32,677 bases of DNA, from the NCBI GenBank assembly GCA_017456985.1, contig JAFTIH010000001.1, forward strand, positions 1 to 32,677, in the 5' to 3' direction. This document shows, piece by piece, positions 23,105 to 31,400 of the stretch (the first letter of the stretch is position 1; each line of letters starts with the position of its first letter). A program made the position numbers and the translations under genes. Under the pieces are notes generated by a model. The model had not been told where the DNA came from and did no database searches. It worked only from the letters and a program-made list of their open reading frames with translations. The DNA comes from Clostridia bacterium (GTDB lineage Bacteria > Bacillota > Clostridia > Oscillospirales > CAG-272).

Positions 23105-24902
23105 ATGCCTGCGCGTTCAACTTTTTCCTTTCTCTTAGATAGGCACCCTTTAAATCCTTAGACCCCATATCCACCCCCGCAGCAATCGCACGGGCGTACC
23201 AGGCGTTCGCCTTGACGCGGTCCTCGGCAACGCCGTCACCAAACTCGTAGTGACAGCCGAGCAAGAGCATCGCGCGCGCCGAGCCGAGCTTGGCGGCGAT
23301 GGTACGGAAGCGGAGCGCTTCGGCAAGGTTGCCCTTGCGGTAAAGCACGGTCGCGATGGCGTAGAAGCGGCGCGCCGCACGGCGATGCTTGCGCGCTTTG
23401 AGTGCGTCTAAGCAAGCGGCGGCATCCTCGTAATTCTTATTGGCGGCAACCGAAAGAAGCGCCTCGGCACTTTTCGTGTTGCGGGCGATGCCCACGCCGT
23501 TTAAGTAGCAAAGACCCAGGGCATAAATACCACCCAGGTGACCGCCCTCGGCGGCGGTGCGGTAATATCCAAAGGCGGTGCGGCGCCCTTCGCGCGTGCC
23601 GCCCTTCGTTCTTTCGGTGTAAGCGCCCATCACGTACGCCGCTTCGGCGTTGCCCATCTCGGCGGCAAGCTTGTAGGAAGCAAGCGCCTCGGCGTGGTCT
23701 CCGCGCATCGTGGCGGCAACCGCCTTTTCCTCAACGGCATCCGCCGCGGCACGGAGCTTTTCAAGCTGTGCCTTGGCTTCGGCGTGCCCCGCCTTTGCGG
23801 CGGCGCGGTAATGGCGAAGCGCCGCGGAAATATCCGCCGTCACGCAAAGCCCCTTGCGATACAGCTCTCCAAGACGGAAGTCGCCCTCCGCGTCGCCCAT
23901 TGCAACAAGACAGCGGTATGCGTCCTGCGCGACGGCGGCGTCCGCGTCCCCGCCGATGCCCGACTCGGCAAAAATACCAAGCCGCAAAATCGCATCGCGG
24001 TTGCCCACGCGGGCGGCGTTTTCATAGCGGCGGCGCGCCTCGGGCAGGCTCTTGGGAACGCCGTTCCCCGCCTCGTAAAGACGGGCAAGCGCAAAGGATG
24101 CCTGCGCGTTTCCGCCGCGTGCGGCGGAAAAATAGATGTGCGCGGCGATGGCGTACTCGCCGTCGCTCTCCGCCTGCTTGCCTAGCGCCAAGCACTCCGT
24201 GATGCGCGTGGGAAGCGTGATCTCATCGGGCGCCGCCACTTCTCCCGTGCCAAGACGGCTGAAAAAGAACTTTTCACGCAGTCCTACGGGGACGATGCCC
24301 TTGACGAAGTAACGGGCGGCGGCGGGATTTTTGGTCACCCCGTCTCCCGAAAAATACATTTTAGCAAGACGCACGCGCGCCGTGTGGTTGCCCGCCTTTG
24401 CCGCACGCGTCAGCCAATAAAGCGCGTGGGTATGCGAGGGCGCAACGCCCTCCCCCTCCTCAAACACGCGGGAAAGCTCTAACGCCGCGTCACCGTCACC
24501 AAACTCCGCACCCACGCGAAGCCAGAAGGAAACGGCACGCGCGCTGTCGCCAAAGCGGCGGTCGTCGCGCAAGCAGCAGGAAAGACGGTACGCCGCGGCG
24601 GGATAGAGGCGTCTTGCGGACGCCTTGTACCAAAGCGCCGCCCCCTCGGGGTCCTCCGCTACGCCCACGCCAAGGCGCAGGCATTCGGCATACGAAAACT
24701 GCGCGCGCTCGTCCCCAAGCTCTGCCAGGGCAAAAAGAAGCGCCGCGCGCTTGGTCACATCTTTTATTTTTTCAGCAGTCTGGGCTTCCTCCCACAGCGT
24801 CTGCCGCTCGCTATGCGTTTTCAGTGCAACGGTACTGCACGCAGGACAAGAAAGCGACTCGCCGTAGGTCTGCCACTCATAACCGCATTTTTTACATTTC
24901 AT
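23103..24902 (-). CDS. SEL1-repeat protein with N-terminal zinc ribbon
   Basis: A 599-residue protein beginning with a small zinc ribbon, CKKC (3-6) and CPAC (19-22). The remainder is a solenoid of about a dozen SEL1-type repeats of ~36 residues, with phrases such as AQFSYAECLRLGVGVAEDPE, ALYWLTRAAKAGNHTARVRL and ARAMLLLGCHYEFGDGVAED. SEL1 repeats form alpha-alpha superhelices that bind other proteins; no catalytic motif or signal peptide is present, so it is likely a cytoplasmic scaffold. I chose the ATG at 24902 because the zinc ribbon starts there and AGGTGA precedes it; 12 more upstream codons are open. The gene is bracketed by two related foldback elements. Confidence 0.88.
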   Translation of the reverse strand: MKCKKCGYEWQTYGESLSCPACSTVALKTHSERQTLWEEAQTAEKIKDVTKRAALLFALAELGDERAQFSYAECLRLGVGVAEDPEGAALWYKASARRLYPAAAYRLSCCLRDDRRFGDSARAVSFWLRVGAEFGDGDAALELSRVFEEGEGVAPSHTHALYWLTRAAKAGNHTARVRLAKMYFSGDGVTKNPAAARYFVKGIVPVGLREKFFFSRLGTGEVAAPDEITLPTRITECLALGKQAESDGEYAIAAHIYFSAARGGNAQASFALARLYEAGNGVPKSLPEARRRYENAARVGNRDAILRLGIFAESGIGGDADAAVAQDAYRCLVAMGDAEGDFRLGELYRKGLCVTADISAALRHYRAAAKAGHAEAKAQLEKLRAAADAVEEKAVAATMRGDHAEALASYKLAAEMGNAEAAYVMGAYTERTKGGTREGRRTAFGYYRTAAEGGHLGGIYALGLCYLNGVGIARNTKSAEALLSVAANKNYEDAAACLDALKARKHRRAARRFYAIATVLYRKGNLAEALRFRTIAAKLGSARAMLLLGCHYEFGDGVAEDRVKANAWYARAIAAGVDMGSKDLKGAYLRERKKLNAQA

Positions 24903-25000
24903 AGGTTCACCTGTTCCTTGTTTTCGTTCAGCGCGCACCGCGTGGGGTGCTTATCATAAATACTTTACATAAAAGCCTATTACATAAAATTTTGAGAGAA

Positions 25001-25102
25001 GAAATTTCGCAAGTCGAGGCAAAGCGAGCGAGGAAGGCGACGGTGTAGAAAACTACTCCGAGCCGACCGAGTCGAAGCTTTAACGAAGAATTGCGAAATT
25101 TA
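25001..25102. repeat. Foldback element R with AAATTTCGCAA-type ends
   Basis: GAAATTTCGCAAGTCG (25001-25016) and the inverted TTGCGAAATTTA (25091-25102) form terminal inverted repeats, with GAAG/CTTC just outside. The centre is largely self-complementary: GGCGACGG, GTAG-aaaa-CTAC, then CCGAGCC (about 25037-25067). It lies between the divergent SEL1 and pcrA genes, and its left end may supply part of the SEL1 promoter. Apart from this element and the pcrA promoter I see nothing in 24903-25262. Confidence 0.7.
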
Positions 25103-25203
25103 TTCTTCAAAATAATTATACCTTCTTTTTGATCCTTTGTCAAGGTGGGCGTTCTCTTTTCCGTTTTTTCCCGCAAAAAAGTTTTTCTTTTCGCAAAGAG
25201 GGG

Positions 25204-25232
25204 TGGACTTTTTACAAAAAATATGGTAAAAT
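25204..25232 (+). promoter_or_regulatory. Promoter of pcrA
   Basis: TGGACT (25204-25209), 17 nt, TAAAAT (25227-25232), followed by AAAAAAGGAG before the ATG at 25263. Confidence 0.65.
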
Positions 25233-25262
25233 GAAAGGACCAAACGAAAAAAGGAGCCACCT

Positions 25263-27647
25263 ATGACCGAAGAATCCAAACAACGATATCTTGCCGCCAA
25301 GCGCAAGCTCTTCCGCGCTTACTACGCGGGGTCGCTCAACCCCGAGCAGACGGACGCGGTGCTTTCGACCAAGGGTCCGCTCCTCATTCTTGCGGGTGCG
25401 GGCAGCGGAAAGACCACGGTGCTGGTGCGCCGCATCTGTCATATCATCAAGTACGGCACCGCGTATGAAACGGAATTCATCCCGCCCTCCATCACCGAGG
25501 GGGATATTGACGATATGGAGCTCGCGGCAAATCTTCCGCCCGAGGATATCGAGCCGCTTCTTTCCCTCTTCATCCACCACCCCTGCCCCCCTTGGGCGAT
25601 GCTCGCCATCACCTTTACCAACAAGGCGGCGCGCGAGATCAAGGAGCGCCTTTCGGCGGCGCTCGGGGACGGGGAGATCGCAGACGACATCTGGGCGGGC
25701 ACCTTCCACTCCATCTGCGTGCGCATTTTGCGCCGCTACGGGGATCGCGTAGGGCTCCCCTCCTCCTTCTCCATCTACGACACGCAGGACAAAAAGCGCC
25801 TGATCTCGGACGTGATGAAGGAGCTGGACATCGACGAAAAAATTCTCCCCGTCCGCGCGGTGATGAGCGCCATCTCGGCGGAAAAGGACAACCTGCGCCT
25901 GCCCGAGGAAATGCCCGAGGGGCGCGACTTACGCCAGCGCCACCTAAAAAAGATCTACGAGGCGTACCAAAAACGGCTCGAAAAGAACGGCGCCGTTGAC
26001 TTCGACGACATCATTATGAAGACGGTCAAGCTCCTTGAGAGGGACGAAGAGGTGCTTGCCTACTATCAGGGAAAATTCTCCTACACCTGCGTCGACGAGT
26101 ATCAGGACACCAACCCCGCGCAGTTCCGCCTTTGCTATCTGCTTTCGGGCGGCAACCGTAATATTATGGTCGTGGGCGACGACGACCAGAGCATCTATAA
26201 GTTCCGCGGCGCCACCATCGAGAACATCTTGCAGTTTGACAAGGTCTTCCCCGACGCGCGCGTGGTCAAGCTAGAGCAAAATTACCGCTCCACCAAGACC
26301 ATCCTTGCCGCCGCCAACGCGGTCATCGCGCACAACGCCGACCGCCACGACAAGGCGCTGTGGTGCGCAGGCACCGAGGGCGAGAAGATCACCGTCCACA
26401 CCGCAGAAAACGGCGACCGCGAGTGCCGCTACATCATCGACACCATCTTAAAGGGCGTCGTGACCGAGCATCGCAAATACGGCGACTACGCCATCCTCTA
26501 CCGCATCAACGAGATCTCCCGCCACCTTGAAACGGTGCTTGCCAAGAGCGGTCTTCCCTACCGTCTGCTCGGCGGTATGCGCTTCTACGACCGCAAGGAG
26601 ATCAAGGATATTATGTCCTACCTCTATCTCATCCAGAACGCCGCCGACAACGGACGGCTCGTCCGTATCATCAACGAGCCGAAGCGCGGCATCGGTGCCA
26701 AGACCGTGGAAACGGTCGCCGCCGTCGCGGACGAGGAGGGGCTTTCGATGTTCGCCGTGATGAAAAACGCGGCGTCCTACCCCGCGCTCGCCAAGAGCGC
26801 CGAGAAGCTCCGCGGCTTTACCGACCTGATCGAAAGCCTTTCGGACACCCCGCTCGCCCCCTCTGCGCTCCTACCCGTCGTGATGGAAAGGACGGGCTAT
26901 ATGGATATGCTTCGCGCGGGCGGCGACGCGATGAAGAGCGATATCGACAACCTGAACGAGCTCATCTCCGCCGCCGTCGAATACGAGAAGAAGACGGAGG
27001 AGCCCACGCTCTTCGGCTTCCTCGAGGAAGCGGCGCTCGTTTCGGACGTGGATAAGTACGACGAGGACGCGGACGCCGTGGTCCTAATGACCATCCACTC
27101 GGCGAAGGGGCTTGAGTTCCCCATCGTCTTTCTTGCGGGCGCGGAGGAGGGCGTCTTCCCGGGTCCCACCGTGCGCACCAACCCCGAGGAGCTGTCGGAG
27201 GAGCGCCGCCTTGCCTACGTCGCCATCACGCGCGCGAAGGAGCGGCTGTACGTCACCCACGCGACCGAGCGCCTGCTCTACGGTACCACCCAGCATAACC
27301 GTCCCTCGCGCTTTATCGCAGAGGAGATCCCCGAGCACTTAAAGAAAAGCGACCGTCCCGTGGCGCCCCCGCCCCGCACGGCGCCCCCCGCCTACCGTCC
27401 GAGGGAAAGCGCGCCCCTCTCCAAGGAGTTCGGCAGAGCCAGCACCCTCACCCAGCCCCGTCCCGCCGCATCCGCGCGCGCCGTCGCCGCCTTCACCGTC
27501 GGGGACCGCGTCCGCCATATGATCTTCGGCACGGGCGAGATCACCGCCGTGCGCCCGATGGGCGGCGACACGCTCTACGAGATCCGCTTTGATAACGGTC
27601 AGATCAAAAAGCTGATGGCGACCTACGCCAAGCTCACGCGGGCGTAA
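25263..27647 (+). CDS. pcrA: UvrD/PcrA-type superfamily 1 DNA helicase
   Basis: A 794-residue 3'-5' helicase acting in repair and in clearing proteins from DNA. Motifs in order are Q-motif LNPEQTDAV (25-33), Walker A AGAGSGKT (44-51), Ia AITFTNKAAREIKERL (115-130), Walker B VDEYQDTNPAQF (277-288), motif III GDDDQSIYKFRGA (305-317), motif IV QNYRSTKTIL, motif V TIHSAKGLEFPIVFLAG (610-626) and motif VI YVAITRAKERLYVTHA. The end (about 744-790, VGDRVRHMIFGTGEI) is the Tudor-like RNA-polymerase-binding domain that separates PcrA/UvrD from Rep. About 45 acidic residues are inserted between Walker A and Ia (66-110), where close relatives have a short loop. It is read with its own promoter. Confidence 0.97.
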   Translation: MTEESKQRYLAAKRKLFRAYYAGSLNPEQTDAVLSTKGPLLILAGAGSGKTTVLVRRICHIIKYGTAYETEFIPPSITEGDIDDMELAANLPPEDIEPLLSLFIHHPCPPWAMLAITFTNKAAREIKERLSAALGDGEIADDIWAGTFHSICVRILRRYGDRVGLPSSFSIYDTQDKKRLISDVMKELDIDEKILPVRAVMSAISAEKDNLRLPEEMPEGRDLRQRHLKKIYEAYQKRLEKNGAVDFDDIIMKTVKLLERDEEVLAYYQGKFSYTCVDEYQDTNPAQFRLCYLLSGGNRNIMVVGDDDQSIYKFRGATIENILQFDKVFPDARVVKLEQNYRSTKTILAAANAVIAHNADRHDKALWCAGTEGEKITVHTAENGDRECRYIIDTILKGVVTEHRKYGDYAILYRINEISRHLETVLAKSGLPYRLLGGMRFYDRKEIKDIMSYLYLIQNAADNGRLVRIINEPKRGIGAKTVETVAAVADEEGLSMFAVMKNAASYPALAKSAEKLRGFTDLIESLSDTPLAPSALLPVVMERTGYMDMLRAGGDAMKSDIDNLNELISAAVEYEKKTEEPTLFGFLEEAALVSDVDKYDEDADAVVLMTIHSAKGLEFPIVFLAGAEEGVFPGPTVRTNPEELSEERRLAYVAITRAKERLYVTHATERLLYGTTQHNRPSRFIAEEIPEHLKKSDRPVAPPPRTAPPAYRPRESAPLSKEFGRASTLTQPRPAASARAVAAFTVGDRVRHMIFGTGEITAVRPMGGDTLYEIRFDNGQIKKLMATYAKLTRA

Positions 27648-27664
27648 GCTTGGCGCAATGAAAT

Positions 27665-27683
27665 AAATCCGCTTCGCGGATTT
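27665..27683. repeat. Small palindrome after pcrA, resembling the gdhA-distal array
   Basis: AAATCCGC-ttc-GCGGATTT is preceded by GGCGCAATGAAAT. The same GCGCAATGAAA phrase opens the mini-hairpin array after gdhA (2610-2620). No T-run follows, so it is not an ordinary terminator. It may be a second, shorter member of that repeat family. Confidence 0.55.
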
Positions 27684-27757
27684 GTGATAATCAAGCGCGA
27701 GCGAATCCGTGCTTGCACGAGTGAGCCGCGCGATACGAGCACCTATTTGGAGGAACG

Positions 27758-28102
27758 ATGTCACCAAGCTACCTAATTCCCTTTCTCGTGATGCTTTTCG
27801 TCGTCTTCGTCGTGTTACGGCAAAGACGGTGCGTCATCGCGAGAAAGATCGTAAAAGAAAAAAAGAAAGAAGGAAACACGACGATGATCGAGCTTGCAAA
27901 ACGGTTTATCGGAAAAGAATGTCTGGTCTATGCCTTTGATAGCGGTCACACCTTTGAGGGCGTGATCAAGGAGGTCAGCGAGGGCGCCGACCTGCTCGAA
28001 AAGAACGGCACGCTCGAAGCGATCAACCTCGACTTCGTGATCCGCATCCGCGAATATCCCAAAACCAAAAAGGGAAAGAAAAAGTCCGTCATTCTGGATT
28101 AA
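27758..28102 (+). CDS. Membrane-anchored small protein with Sm/SH3-like domain
   Basis: A 114-residue protein: an N-terminal membrane helix (about 4-20, SYLIPFLVMLFVVFVVL), a very basic linker (21-38), then a compact beta-rich domain (43-106) with GKECLVYAFDSGHTFEGVIKE and LEAINLDFVIRIREYP, reminiscent of Sm-like barrels (I recall a DUF6897-type family). It starts after TTTGGAGGAACG. An internal ATG at 27884 has its own AAGGAA site and would give just the 72-residue soluble domain, so two forms are possible. It is 110 nt after pcrA, with a small hairpin between. Function is unknown. Confidence 0.75.
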   Translation: MSPSYLIPFLVMLFVVFVVLRQRRCVIARKIVKEKKKEGNTTMIELAKRFIGKECLVYAFDSGHTFEGVIKEVSEGADLLEKNGTLEAINLDFVIRIREYPKTKKGKKKSVILD

Positions 28103-28180
28103 AAAGCTAAGCAAAAAAAGAACCCTCGGAATGCAATTCCGAACACCGACACCACGTTGTCAAAAAACAAAACACAATTG

Positions 28181-28212
28181 GGAACAGGCAAAAACGCCTG
28201 TTCCTTTTTCTT
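28181..28212 (+). terminator. Terminator before the RHS gene
   Basis: GGAACAGGC-aaaaac-GCCTGTTCC (28181-28204) followed by TTTTTCTTTT. An additional CGGAAT-gca-ATTCCG hairpin without a T-run lies at 28127-28141. Confidence 0.88.
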
Positions 28213-28268
28213 TTGCACGCGCACCAAAACGCCCCTAAAATTGCCAAATTTTGCCGTTACTCAAAATA

Positions 28269-28298
28269 GGACCAAAAAAAGGGGTGTTTTTTTGGTCC
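28269..28298. other. Perfect 12-bp hairpin in the RHS upstream region
   Basis: GGACCAAAAAAA (28269-28280) and TTTTTTTGGTCC (28287-28298) pair perfectly around GGGGTG. No T-run follows. It lies between the preceding terminator and a TACAAT box (28320-28325) that lacks a recognisable -35. It could be a regulator site or a leftover of an inserted segment. The rest of 28213-28449 is A-rich. Confidence 0.55.
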
Positions 28299-28375
28299 CA
28301 TCGGGAGTTACTTTTGTATTACAATATTTGTGCGGGGGGAAGAGCGGTGGCAAAAAAATCAAAAAAAGGAGGGAT

Positions 28376-28453
28376 GTGCCGAAAAAGCAATCGGCAAAAA
28401 AACAAAAAAATCAATCAAAAAAATTAAAATTTGACAAGGAAGAATTATTATGA
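28376..28453 (+). CDS. Possible lysine-rich leader peptide coupled to the RHS gene
   Basis: A 25-residue open frame starting GTG (28376) shortly after a strong AAGGAGGG. It encodes VPKKQSAKKQ followed by NQSKKLKFDKEELL-like basic sequence, and its TGA overlaps the RHS ATG as ATGA. An overlapping ATG at 28374 would instead give a 17-residue peptide. The ribosome site is too good for an untranslated leader, but the composition simply follows the A-rich DNA, so it may be chance. Confidence 0.3.
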   Translation: MPKKQSAKKQKNQSKKLKFDKEELL

Positions 28454-31400
28454 AAAAAACTATTACAAAAAACGTTACCCTGTATGAAGGTTCCGATTTT
28501 ACGGAGCTTTCGATTTTGAAAAAAAGTTACACGCCCGAGATTTTTCCGAATGAAGAAACGTCATCGTTTTCCGGAAATCTTTTGCTGGTTACCAATGCAG
28601 AGGCAGAAACGGCGTGGGCAGAAATCGAGGTCAATTACAATGTAAGCCTCCCGAGGACAACGATCGACAGCGCAAAGCTCATCTTCGAAAGGGTGAGCGG
28701 AAACACGGATGCGGTTTCTCTGTATGATGCAGGAAACCTTGATGCAGTCAGTCTTACCAAGGAGGAAGAACGGATCGTGGTTGATATTAGCGACGCAGAC
28801 ACCGATTGCTTGCTTTTAGCAACCTTCACGCTTCGCGTGGAAGAGGGCGGTTCTTTTTGCGAGCTTACGCGCCCGATTTTGGAGCTTACTTACACCTACG
28901 AATTCGGCAGTCCCCCTTCCAATGAAAACTACACGCCCACAAAAAAGGAGTTTCCGATGCCGAGCGGCACGGCGGCGTCCTTTGACACCCACTACGGTAT
29001 CACGACGGTAACGGTCGCCGATACGCACGCTTCGGACTCTCCGCTTGGCGCTTCGATCGCACACGTTCACAGACCCGACTGCGAGGACACCGTGTATGGC
29101 AAGGGCTTCCGTTTGAACTTGGACGAGCGGCTTGTGCAGACGGAAACGAACACGACCGACGCTCCCGAATTCATCTATACGGACGGTATGGGAGAAAAAC
29201 ACGGCTTCAGTGAATACTTCTATTATCTTAAAAAAGACGGCGCACGCGAATATGTTACCGCCGCCGAGGTTGAAACGGATGCAGAAGGCAATCTGACGCA
29301 CGAGGGCAAGACGGTTTACAGAGAATTCCGCTCTGCTACAGGCTGGGAAGCTACCGCGCGTCTTGATGACGTTAAAAACCTTGCAATTCTCGAACAGCGT
29401 ACCGAGGAAGAACGAGAGCTTGAAGAGCAGAAAACCGTGTTTGAAGATGCTTTTTTAGATTTCGTGCTGATAAACAAAAAAACCGGCGGAAAGTATCGTT
29501 CCTTATCTGCAGAAGACATCGTTTCTTTTGAAAAAGTGCAGGCGTTTGCCGAAATGACGATCAATCCGGAAGACAGCGACATCGAGCTTTTGTTGTTGAC
29601 GCAAGAGGATGGCATATCGTACAAAGCGCTTGTTTTGCAAAAAAATGCACCGGAACCGGAATATCCAATCACCTCAAATGCAGGTGATTTATATTACATC
29701 AATACCGTTAATGATGATGAAATCGTTGTGGAAGGACAAGCGGCTGTTTTAGAACAAAGTGAAGCGAATGAGGGAAATGATCCTCTGGATGAACAGATGA
29801 AAATTTTTTTGCTCAGAGACGTAAAGAACCGAAAGCAATTGAAAAAGGTCTATCCTAATTATCGCTCCGTTTGCCTATCGCTTTCCAAACTTAGAGAGCT
29901 TCTCCCCGTTTCCTACCTGCGACGGGACGGCATCGTGAAGGGCTTTAACGCGGAGGGCTACCTTTGCGCCATCTTTGATGCATACGAAAATTATCTTGCC
30001 ATTGACCGCGATGCAGAGCACCGCGTGGAAAGCGTATATGACAAAAACGGAAATGCGATCACCTTCCATTACGAAGAGGGCAATCTTTGCTGTCTGACCG
30101 ACCGTTGCGGCTGTGTAACGAGATATACTTACGACGGCGATCTTCTTACAAAGGTCACCTATGCAAGCGGCAACACCGTTTCGCTGACGTATGACGCAAA
30201 TGGAAACGTTGCTACCGTAACGACCGCACCGGGTGACGACCCCATGGCACAGAGCGGTGCAGACGCGCTGCGAGCTAGTTTCACCTACGCCGAAACGGAT
30301 TATCCGATACAATTCTCGTTGGTTTCGTTGGCGAGTGGAATTTCTTATGCGAATATTGAAAAGGAAGAGGGACCCCGGCTCGCTAAATATCTTATCGCCT
30401 ATTCGGATACATTCTGCTTTGTTACGGATACTGAAAGAAATTTTAAAGAACGCTATCGCTTCACAAGCGACGGTAACCTTTCTGCCTACACCCTCGAGGA
30501 GCACGGACTCGTTACCCGTGCGGAGCAGTATGCGCGAGAAGTGACCGCCCAGACACGCACCGAAACCGTGACCTACGCCAAGGAAGACACGCTTTATAAA
30601 AAGCCTCTTACTACGTTCACCTTTGAAGCAGACAAGACCGTCACCACCGTCTTTAACAATGCAAGCAAGCCTACGATGCAGACGGAAGCTTGGACGGACG
30701 GCGAAACGACGTATCGGAACGAAACCGTTTACGCTTACGACGACAAGGAGCGCCTTTGTAAGGTAACGCAGACCGCTTACAAGAACGACGTCGAGGAACG
30801 AAGCGTCGTCACCGAGCAGTTCTACAACGCCCAGGGCAAGGTCATCCGCACGGAGCGCTACCTTGTGGGCGCGGAAGCGACGCTCGGCAGAACGGTTGAG
30901 GAAACGAAGTATGATGAAAACGGCAATATCCTTTGCTCCTTCTCGTATAATACCCTCGACCCGTCGAGCAAGCTCTATACCGAAAACGAGCGCGACGCCC
31001 TCGGCAGAACGGCGGCGACCCTTGACGCCACGGGCAAGCATAAGACGGTATATGAATATCTTGGTGACAGCACGCGCGTCAGAAGCGAGCGTTACCCCTC
31101 GGGCGGTGCCACCGCGTTTGCGTACGATAAGAACGGCGAATGCGTTTCCGTCACCTCTTCCACCGAGGAGGGCGAGGGCAACACGAGCACGACCTTCTAT
31201 ACGGCAGGCGAGGTCACGCGCCTTGTCAGCGGCAATCATACCGTGGATTACGAGTATGACGGCAAGCGCAGACTTACGGCGGTGAAGCTGGATGGGGAGG
31301 ATTATATCAGCTATACGTACGGCACGGACGAAGACGGAAACGATACCGTTTCAACCGTATACGCCAACGCTCTGAACAATGCGATTGTCGTCACCACGAA

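Noticed and set aside
28157..28453. 98-codon plus-strand frame before the RHS gene
   Set aside because: Its first half spans the terminator and the 12-bp hairpin; only the last 25 codons after AAGGAGGG deserve mention.
29875..31239. 454-codon minus-strand open frame inside the RHS gene
   Set aside because: The plus strand is a continuous YD-repeat frame; the antisense frame has no ribosome site or recognisable domain.
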